A program made the position numbers and the translations under genes. The notes below the pieces were generated by a model. It had not been told where the DNA came from. It saw only the letters and a program-made list of their open reading frames with translations, and made no database searches. DNA of 64,000 nt. Origin: Avena insularis. Its lineage: Eukaryota > Streptophyta > Magnoliopsida > Poales > Poaceae. This document shows positions 56,701 to 64,000 of the stretch, one piece after another. Numbering within the stretch: position 1 is the first letter of the stretch; each line of letters starts with the position of its first letter. The stretch spans positions 332,730,305 through 332,794,304 of the forward strand of contig CM042689.1 in NCBI GenBank assembly GCA_023614405.1. Reading direction: 5' to 3'.

Positions 56701-58446
56701 TTTTTTTAGAGAAAACGCAAAAGCTTTGCGTTTCATTTCATTGAAAAGGTAGAGTTCGAGTTACATCCTCAATAGGAGGCAAAAGACAACAAAGAGAAAA
56801 AGCATCAGTGCACATCCCAAGAGGATGGCAGCACTACCCTGAGCCCTTTGGCCCCTGCCCTCGCCCACAACCTGAGCTCCTATTTGATTTTTGCAGTTAG
56901 GGAAGCCACCGACGGTTGGGCGCCATTAAAGACGCAGTCGTTCGTATGCTTCCAGATCATCCAGGGGATCAGGAGTGCTGCGGATGCAAGTGCGCTCTGC
57001 AGCTGCTTGGGTGTATCTCGCTTCGCCTTGCTCCACCACTCCATGAGTGAAGCCTCGTGGCTTGGCGCGGCAGCAGTCATGCGAAGCCAGGCCAAGATCT
57101 CGTGCCACGTTTGCCTCGTGACCGGGCATGTCAGTAGCAGGTGCTGGATGGTCTCGGGATCCTGGTCGCATAGGAGGCAACGCCGGTGGTGCTGGAGGCC
57201 ATGTCTCGCTAGGCGCTCCGCGGTCCAGCATCTGTCCTGGTTGGCCAGCCAGTGGAAAAATTTGACCCGAGGTGGCGCCCAAGTCTTCCAGATCAGCTTC
57301 CAAGAGTGGCAAGCCGTCGATCCATGGAAGGTGGCGAGGTAGCAGGAGCTGGCTGTGTAAGCTCCATCCATCGTCCAAGACCATAGTAGCGTGTCTGGTT
57401 CCGTCGTGAGGACGGTGTTCTGGATCAGGTTCCAGATCATCAGGTATTGGCCTATCTCGTGTACTCCCATGACTCCACGGATGTCCTGCGCCCAGCTGTT
57501 ACCTTGTAGGGCGTCGGCCACTTTCCTGGTTTTACGTCGCCTTGCCGGAATGCACTTGTAGAGCAGAGGAGCGATCTCGCTGATAGCGCGCCCGTCCACC
57601 CATCGATCCTCCCAGAATAGGGCCTTCTGGCCATTGCCTAGGGCCATCGTGGTAGACGCGAAGAAAAGTTGGCGTTCCTCTGATGAGAAGTGCAGGTCTA
57701 GGCCGCTCCAGGCTCTGTTCTCGTCTGTGCGAGCGAGCCACATCCAGCGAATCCCGAGAGAGAGCCCGGTTCGCTCGAGGTCACGGATGCCGAGGCCTCC
57801 AAGCTCGATAGGCCTGCTGGCGTGCTGCCAGTTGACGTGGCAGTGTCCACTGTTGGCGTCGGCGCGGCTAGTCCAGAAAAAGCCTCGCTGCACCTTCACA
57901 ATCTGCTTGAGGGTTTTCTTGGAGGGCGTTATGACGAGGAGCTGGTGTATGGGAATTGCACTCAGTACGGCTTTGACCATGGCGAGGCGGCCGGTCTTGG
58001 TCATGAGTCCTGCCATCCATGTTGGCAGCCTCCCTGCTATTTTGTCCACCAAGGGTTGTAGCTGCGTCGCAGTAGGGCGACGAATGGTGAGCGGGATCCC
58101 CAGGGAGGTGATGGGTAGGTCAGCGATGGGGCATCCGAGCGGCTGAATCAGCGGGGCGACCTCTTCAGCGTCGCAGCGCAGCAACGTGGCCGAGCTCTTC
58201 GAGAAGTTTACTCACGAGGCTGGAGGCGCGACAGGTGCAGAATTTCTTTCACCGCCGCAATGTCATTGGGTAGCGGGTGGCAAAATAGGACAACATCATC
58301 GGCGTATAGGGAGATGGAGGGGATCTCCTTACGCGGATGGAGCCTCTGTAATATGCCCAGGTCGATGGCCCGCCTGATAAGCCGGCTCAGGACGTCCACA
58401 GCAAGCACAAATAGCTGTGGGGATAATGGGTCTCCCTGTCGGAGCC
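56701..58446 (-). pseudogene. L1-type LINE, 3' part (RT palm to C-terminus)
   Basis: Minus-strand RT begins with RQGDPLSPQLFVLAVDVLSR and catalytic LYADDVVLF (58208-58440). A frameshift leads to a long 434-codon frame (56880-58184). That frame carries LTIRRPTATQLQPLVDKIAG, the FFWTSRADANSGHCHVNWQ block and zf-RVT with PRVKFFHWLANQDRCWTAER and CLLCDQDPETIQHLLLTCPV. It ends IPWMIWKHTNDCVFNG. The 3' UTR ends in a hairpin (56716-56736) and a short A-run at 56701. The 5' part is cut off by copia F at 58447. It is inserted in an exon of the protease gene and is a different LINE from the one at 16720-33690. Confidence 0.9.
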
Positions 58447-60133
58447 TGTTGGAATTATGCCCTAGAGGCAATAATAAAGGTGTTATTATTATAATTCTTG
58501 TTCATGATAATGTTTATATTCCATGCTAGAATTGTATTAAGCGGAAACTTTAATACTTGTGTGGTTTGTGAACAACACCGTGTCCCTAGTACGCCTCTAT
58601 GGACTAGCTCATTGATTAATGATGGTTAAGGTTTCCCAACCATAGACATGAGTTGTCGATTAATAATGAGATCATATCATTGGGAGAATGATATGATGGA
58701 CAGACCCAAACTAAGCGAAGCAATTAGATCGTGTCATCGTGTTCATCTTTGCGAAGCTTTTCTTATGTCAAATATTGTATTCCTTAGACCATGAGATAAT
58801 ACAACTCCCTGGTATCGGAAGAAAGCTTTGAGGTCATCAAACGTCATCCTATGAGAGGGTGATCATAAAGGTGTCTCTCAGTTGATCGGAAAGTATCTAT
58901 TGGGTTGTATGTATCGAGATGGGATTTGTCCCTCCCAAGTCGGAGAGATACTTGGGACCACTCGTGTCGATATCAACACCTTGCAAGCATGTGGTTAAGG
59001 AGTTAATCACAAAGTGATATCGGATTACGGAACGAGTAAAGTACTTGCTGTGAACAAGATTGAACTAGGTATGACGGTACCGACGATCAAATCTCGGGCA
59101 AGTAAAATATCGCGAGACGAAGGGAATATATATATGGGATTGATTGAATCCTGGCATCGTGGTTCATCCGATATGATCATCGATGAATGTGTAGAGTCAA
59201 TATGGGTTTCCGGACCCATTGTTGATTATTGATAGAAGATCATGTCCGCATATTCTCGAACCCGAAGGGTCACACATAACGTGTCTCGGCTAGGATAGAT
59301 TGGATGATTGGTTTATGAGTTTTTGTTGGTCTCGGATGGGATCCGAGACATCACGAAGGTTCCGAATGGTCCGGAGAATAAGATTCATATAAGGCGCGGT
59401 GCAGTTTTGGAGTTGAATTGTTGGGTTAATCGGTATTGTACCGGAAGCTTCTAGAACCTTCCGGAAGGGGACCAACGTGGCCCCACCTTCCGGGAGGGGG
59501 CATGGGCCTATGAGGGAGTGCCCTGGCCGCATTGGTCCAGGGGCACAAGGACCCATAGGGCCCAGCCGGCCAAACAAGGGATAAACCCTAGTTGGAGCTT
59601 CTAGAAAGGGGGGGGTTTCCTTGCCCCCCACTCCTCCCTCTTTGGCCGCCGGCCTTGGGCTTGGGGGAGGGGTTAGGGCTGGCGCCCACCCCTCTATATA
59701 TAGAGGTCTGGGGCGCACCACCCCCACACACCTTCCCCTCAAGCCTAGTCGCCCTGCTGCCCTCCTCTCTATCCCTCCCATTGCGTGTGTGGCGAAGCCT
59801 GCTGAAACTCTCCACCACTTGCACCGTCGCGTTATAGATCCAATCCATCTCCACCATACTTGCTGGACCGAGGAAGGAGGAGGCGTCGAGGTGCTGCGTG
59901 TGCATCTCACGGAGGCATCGCCACTTGTGGTGCTAGAGCGGATCGGATCGCGAGGAGGAGAAGCGAAATCGACTACATCACCCCGTTCCAAAGCGTTCAT
60001 TGTGCGAATCTTCAAGGGTATGAAGATCTAATCCAATCTCTCTCGTTGTTTGCATCTCCTAGATTAGATCTTGGCTTCCCTCTGTTCGCATCCGTAGAAA
60101 ATTTTGATTTACTATGCCGCGAAACCCTTCAAA
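58447..60133 (+). repeat. 5' LTR of copia F
   Basis: About 1.69 kb starting TGTTGGAATTATGCCCTAGA, with TATATATAGAGG near 59695 as the probable promoter. It ends near CCCTTCAAA, a degraded form of the usual CAACA end, just before the primer site. Start and layout match BARE/Angela-type LTRs of pooid cereals. Open frames on both strands at 59290-60031 are LTR noise. Confidence 0.87.
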
Positions 60134-60147
60134 GGGTATCGAGCTAG
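60134..60147 (+). other. Degraded primer binding site of copia F
   Basis: GGGTATCGAGCTAG, corresponding to TGGTATC(A)GAGC of related elements with a base lost or changed. Confidence 0.6.
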
Positions 60148-61260
60148 ATCTGCGTAGATGTGTTTCACGAGTAGAGCATAACATGGTTGTTGCGGGCGTT
60201 GATGTTTTCTGTTGCAAGCCTCTTGTTTGTGTTCTTCTTATGACGCGGGATAGTGAAATTGAAGCGGTCCAGGCCAACCTTACGCGACGTCGTTCGCGAG
60301 ACCGGCTCCGCACTTGACGTGTGGCTTGTTCCACATGCGGCTGGTGGATGCCAGTTTCTCTCACTATAGTTGTCATGGGATTTACACCGAAGTTTGGCAA
60401 CCATAATATCACCGTTGTGGCTTTCCGTAGGTAAGAATCGTTCTTAGCATGCTACTCCCATAAGCCACGTAAAACATGCAACAACAAAGTAGAGGCGTCT
60501 AACTTGTTTTTGCAGGGAGTGTTTTCTGTGATATGGTATGGCCCAAGATGTGATGTGTGTAATGTATGCGATGATCATGTTTTGTAATGTTTCACGACTT
60601 GCATGTCGATGAGTACACAACCGGCAGGAGCCATATGGTTGTCTTTATAATTGTGTATGATCTGTGTGTCAACTTCTTATACGCCAAGTAATAGTTTCAC
60701 TTTATCGCTAAGTAGTTAGCAATAGTTGTAGTTGCTATTCGTGGTGGAGGCAATCATGGTGGAGTGATGGAGATCATGCCGGCACGCACAAGATGGAGAT
60801 CATTGTGCGAAGATTGGCTATACCATGTCACATAAAGTTATATGCATGTGATGTTTATCCTTTTATGTATCTTATTATGCTTAGATCGCGACGGTAGCAT
60901 TATAAGATGATTCCTCACTTAAAGATCAAGATAAAAACTGTGTTCTCCCCAAGTATGCACCATTGCGAAAGTTCGTCGTGTCCAAGCATCACGTGATGAT
61001 CGGGTGCTATAGACTCTACGTTCACATACAACGGGTGCAAGCCAGTTTTGCACACGCGGAAATACTTGGGTCTAACTTGACAAGCCTAGCATGTACAGAC
61101 ATGGCCTCGGAACACAAGAACCGAAAGGTTAAGCATGAGTCATATGAATGATATGATCGACACTTCGTTGTCCACCATTGAAACCACATCTCTTCTCGTG
61201 AAGATCGGATTAGGTGTGGTGAATTTGGATCGTGTTCACTAAACAACTTGAGGGATGTTG
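60148..61260 (+). other. Untranslated leader of copia F
   Basis: The long leader typical of this group. It ends abruptly near AGGGATGTTG at about 61260, where the gag C-terminal part begins, so a deletion lies here. Confidence 0.5.
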
Positions 61261-61261
61261 A

Positions 61262-62750
61262 ATTTAGATTGGTTCCACTGATACGATCACCGAGCTCTTC
61301 GCAAAGCTGAAGGCTGCGGAGGTGGACATCAAAAAGGATAATCATGTGTTGATGGTCAACAAGCCCCCCACCTTCAAGAAGGGTAAGGGTGCAAAGAATC
61401 CCTTCAAGAAAGACGGCAAACGCATTGCCCCTACTGAGAAGAAGCTCAAGTCTGGTCCTAAGCCGGACACTGAGTGCTTCTATTGCAAGGACAAGGGTCA
61501 CTGGAAGCGCAACTGTCCGAAGTACTTAGCGGACAAGAAGGCTGGCACCATCAAAGGTATATTTGATATACATGTTATTGATGTTTTTCTTACTAGCCCT
61601 CGTTGTAGTGCCTGGGTATTTGATACTGGTTCAGTTGCTAATATTTGTAACTCGAAACAGGAGCTACGGAATAGACGGCGGCTTGCGAGGGATGAGGTGA
61701 CGATGCGCGTTGGCAACGGATCAAGAGTTGATGTGATGGCCATCGGCACGCTCTCCTTAGTTTTACCTTCGGGATTAGTTTTAAACCTCAATAAATGTTA
61801 TTATGTGCCTGCGTTGAGCATGAACATTATTTCTGAATCTTGTTTATTGCAAGACGGTTATTCATTTAAATCGGAGAATAATGGTTGTTCTATTTATATG
61901 AGTAACATCTTTTATGGTCATGCACCTGTTGTGAATTTATTTTTTCTAAATCTCGAAAGGGATGAAACACACATCCATAACATTGAGGCTAAGAGATGCA
62001 AAGTAGATAGTGATAATACTACTTATTTGTGGCACTATCGTCTAGGTCATATTGGTGTAAAGCGCATGAAGAAACTCCATTCTGATGGACTTTTGGAGTC
62101 TCTTGATTTTGAATCATTTGACACATGCGAACCATGCCTCATGGGCAAGATGATCAAAACCCCGTTCTCCGGTATGATGGAGCGAGCAACGGACTTGTTG
62201 GAAATCATACATACCGATGTATGCGGACCGATGAGTGTTTCGACGCGCGGTGGATATCGCTATTTTCTCACTTTTACCGATGACTTAAGTAGATATGGGT
62301 ATATCTATTTAATGAAACATAAATCTGAAACATTTGAAAAGTTCAAGGAATTTTAGAATGAAGTGGAGAACCATCGTAACAGAAAGATTAAGTTTCTACG
62401 ATCCGATCGTGGAGGTGAATATTTGAGTTATGATTTTCTCACGCATCTTAAAGCAAGCGGAATCGTTTCGCAACTCACGCCACCCGGAACACCACAGCGC
62501 AATGGTGTGTCTGAACGCCGGAATCGAACCTTATTAGATATGGTCCGATCGATGATGTCTCTTACTGATTTGCCGTTATCATTTTGGGGTTATGCATTAG
62601 AAACCGCTGCATTCACTTTAAATAGGACACCATCTAAATCCGTTGAGACGACACCGTATGAACTGTGGTTTGGTGCTAAACCTAAGTTGTCGTTTCTTAA
62701 ATTTTGGGGATGCGAAGCTTACGTCAAAAAGTTGATGCCGGACAAGCTCG
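61262..62750 (+). pseudogene. gag (C-terminal part) and pol (to integrase) of copia F
   Basis: The frame starts within Gag (ELFAKLKAAEVDIKKDNHVL). It has zinc knuckle CFYCKDKGHWKRNC (about 61480), protease AWVFDTGSVANIC (about 61615) and the GAG-pre block WHYRLGHIGVKRMKKL. The integrase core has IHTDVCGPMS, FTDDLSRYGY, RSDRGGEY and a [19 protein letters not shown] segment. One TAG at 62354-62356 interrupts the core where Gln is usual. The reading ends in LMPDKLDD at the junction. The capsid part of Gag and its start codon are absent, a deletion reminiscent of BARE-2-type parasitic copies. Confidence 0.9.
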
Positions 62751-64000
62751 ATGACAGATGCGCCGTCTGTGGGAATTGGGGCTGCTGATTGTGCGGTCGT
62801 GACGGTTCCGACCCGATCGATCTACAACTCCTCGGCGACGGAGAATCACCTCCTCTTCGGCGCTTTCGACTTCACCGCCCACTCGCCGGCCACCACGAAG
62901 GATTTCGAGCCCGTAGCCGACGGACTCGAAATTCTGTTCGGGAGCTTCTGCTTCCAGGTGGGACAAGCTGGTACCCTCCGCCTCCCTGAGCGGGTGCCCG
63001 TGCCGTCAATCAGGACCGCTTTGTGGGCTCCACACCCCGTGCTACGCACGTCACCATCAACAGATGAGTTCTACAGCAGCAGCTGCTGCAACTCCGATCT
63101 GTGCGATCCACCTTCGGATGGAGGGACCTACGGTTCCGGATCCGAAAGCTGCGGCAGCAGCCAACCAATCTGCAGGCGCTATCTGTGCGCCGCAATCATC
63201 CAAACCGACGAGGAAACGCCTAACCCGCCGCCCAACCCCAACCCGCAGGACACAAACGGCGACAATGGGGACAACAGGGGCCACCACATCCAACTTAGCA
63301 AAGAAGGATGGGCCAAAGCACGCCGCGCCGTCGCAGGCGAAATAGTCCTACCTCTGGACTCCCCACGTGATCTGCTGATGGCATACCACTACCTCCTCAT
63401 CGAGGAGCACAAGAAACAAGTCAAGATGCAGGAGACGCTCGACAAACGCAAGAAAGCAGCCTCTGAGTCCAGTGCGCGACGAGCTGCGCTCTCCGCCATG
63501 GGACCTGGCTCCAGCACAAACGGAAACCAGGGAAACAAGCACCACTCTCGGGTGGAAAACATGGACCCGAAGGAGCGGCGTGACGTGACTCGAACTCTCC
63601 ACACATCATTCATGGATATGGACGCCGATGGCAACATCACCCCGAAAACGCCACAAGCTGCGATCATGGCAGCCACTGCGTACCTCGCGGCCCACCCACC
63701 TCCGGAGGGGGACCCGAAAAGGGCCATGCATAGGTCCGCACTCATCGGACTAGGACTAATCGGAGCTGCGCTCCACGAAGATGCTCCTACGGAGCCGAAG
63801 AAGAAAGCTCCGCCAGCGCGATCGAGCCCCACCCTCATCCAAGATGAAGAGGAACATGATCTTCCTCGAAGGAAGAAGAGCTCGCACCGCCATAAACGCG
63901 ACTACGACGCCAGAGACAAGCTTACACAGCGCAAGATCGACAAAGCACGCGCCAAACGCGCATGCTCGTCTGAATCTGAGATGGATGAAGACGAAGGAGA
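62751..64000 (+). CDS. Long open frame running off the window, probable gypsy 5' ORF or Gag N-terminus
   Basis: From the ATG at 62751 there are 416 sense codons and no stop to the window edge. The N-terminus starts MTDAPSVGIGAADCAVV, then a Ser/Cys/Gly/Pro-rich segment. A charged helix-rich middle follows (KEGWAKARRAVAGEIVLP, then LMAYHYLLIEEHKKQVKM). Next come AAIMAATAYLAAHPPPEGD and an acidic-basic tail of Arg/Lys/Asp/Glu. This style (long, charged, GC-rich, before a Gag retroelement domain) resembles the first ORF of grass Tat-lineage gypsy elements. No reverse transcriptase or zinc knuckle is reached, so the family call is inference. No LTR or leader lies upstream, because the frame starts right at the break in copia F. 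The true start may differ. Confidence 0.6.
   Translation, partial: MTDAPSVGIGAADCAVVTVPTRSIYNSSATENHLLFGAFDFTAHSPATTKDFEPVADGLEILFGSFCFQVGQAGTLRLPERVPVPSIRTALWAPHPVLRTSPSTDEFYSSSCCNSDLCDPPSDGGTYGSGSESCGSSQPICRRYLCAAIIQTDEETPNPPPNPNPQDTNGDNGDNRGHHIQLSKEGWAKARRAVAGEIVLPLDSPRDLLMAYHYLLIEEHKKQVKMQETLDKRKKAASESSARRAALSAMGPGSSTNGNQGNKHHSRVENMDPKERRDVTRTLHTSFMDMDADGNITPKTPQAAIMAATAYLAAHPPPEGDPKRAMHRSALIGLGLIGAALHEDAPTEPKKKAPPARSSPTLIQDEEEHDLPRRKKSSHRHKRDYDARDKLTQRKIDKARAKRACSSESEMDEDEG

Larger units (their letters stand above)
58447..62750 (+). mobile_element. BARE/Angela-like copia element F, 3'-truncated
   Basis: A 5' LTR (58447-60133), a primer binding site, a leader, a partial gag and pol up to the integrase core are present. 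RT, RNase H and the 3' LTR are missing because the element is replaced by unrelated sequence at about 62750. The left target duplication would be GAGCC (58442-58446), inside the LINE. The gag N-terminus is also missing. Confidence 0.9.

Noticed and set aside
59290..60031. Long frames on both strands in the copia F LTR
   Set aside because: They fall entirely in a noncoding LTR with a promoter; both strands are open because of GC-rich composition.
63064..63838. Several frames on both strands at the right edge (for example 63064-63345 plus and 63389-63838 minus)
   Set aside because: They are shadows of the 416-codon frame starting at 62751, which has no stop up to the window end.

Overview
This 64 kb window is nuclear DNA of a grass, most likely a pooid cereal. 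The evidence is BARE/Angela-type copia LTRs that start TGTTGGRAWTATGCCCTAGAGG, long chromoviral gypsy LTRs, L1-type LINEs with zf-RVT tails, MULEs with 9-bp target duplications, a grass-type Do-like protease family and a spliced Raf-like kinase. An oat-like genome is possible but not shown. No tRNA, rRNA, CRISPR or prokaryotic operon was recognised. Species and element family names were not checked against any database.

Layout. 1-8811: right-hand end of a minus-strand Tekay-like gypsy element (A), whose LTR is split by a 4-kb MULE. 8812-11337: 3' remnant and LTR of a plus-strand gypsy (H). 11338-16570: 5' half of another minus-strand gypsy (C) with extra ORFs before gag. 16571-16719: scrap of a BARE-like LTR. 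16720-33690: an L1-type LINE split by a complete 13.9-kb gypsy (B, 17801-31750) and by a solo copia LTR (31951-33318). About 33970-37678: the one apparently intact host gene, a three-coding-exon Raf-like MAPKKK with a G-box, a TATA box, a probable 5'UTR intron and two short uORFs. 37679-40345: unassigned DNA with a small hAT MITE. 40351-42677: an internally deleted copia (G). 43053-56700: a minus-strand trypsin-like (Do-like) protease gene, broken by a full copia (D, 44119-51051) inside an exon, carrying a Pack-MULE-like element (52878-54210), and cut at its 5' side by a LINE (56701-58446). That LINE is itself cut by a BARE/Angela-like copia (F, 58447-about 62750). 62751-64000: an uninterrupted reading frame of 416 codons that runs off the right edge, probably the first ORF of another gypsy element.

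The most interesting signals are as follows. First, at least two gypsy lineages here carry extra ORFs between the 5' LTR and gag, each with a globular N-terminus and a coiled-coil C-terminus; one (12766-13263) is still intact. Second, the premature stops in these ORFs and in gag are all TAG, and where two copies can be compared they trace back to CAG, a signature of C-to-T decay at CHG sites. Third, there is a clean series of nested insertions with readable target-site duplications, which gives a relative history of the locus.
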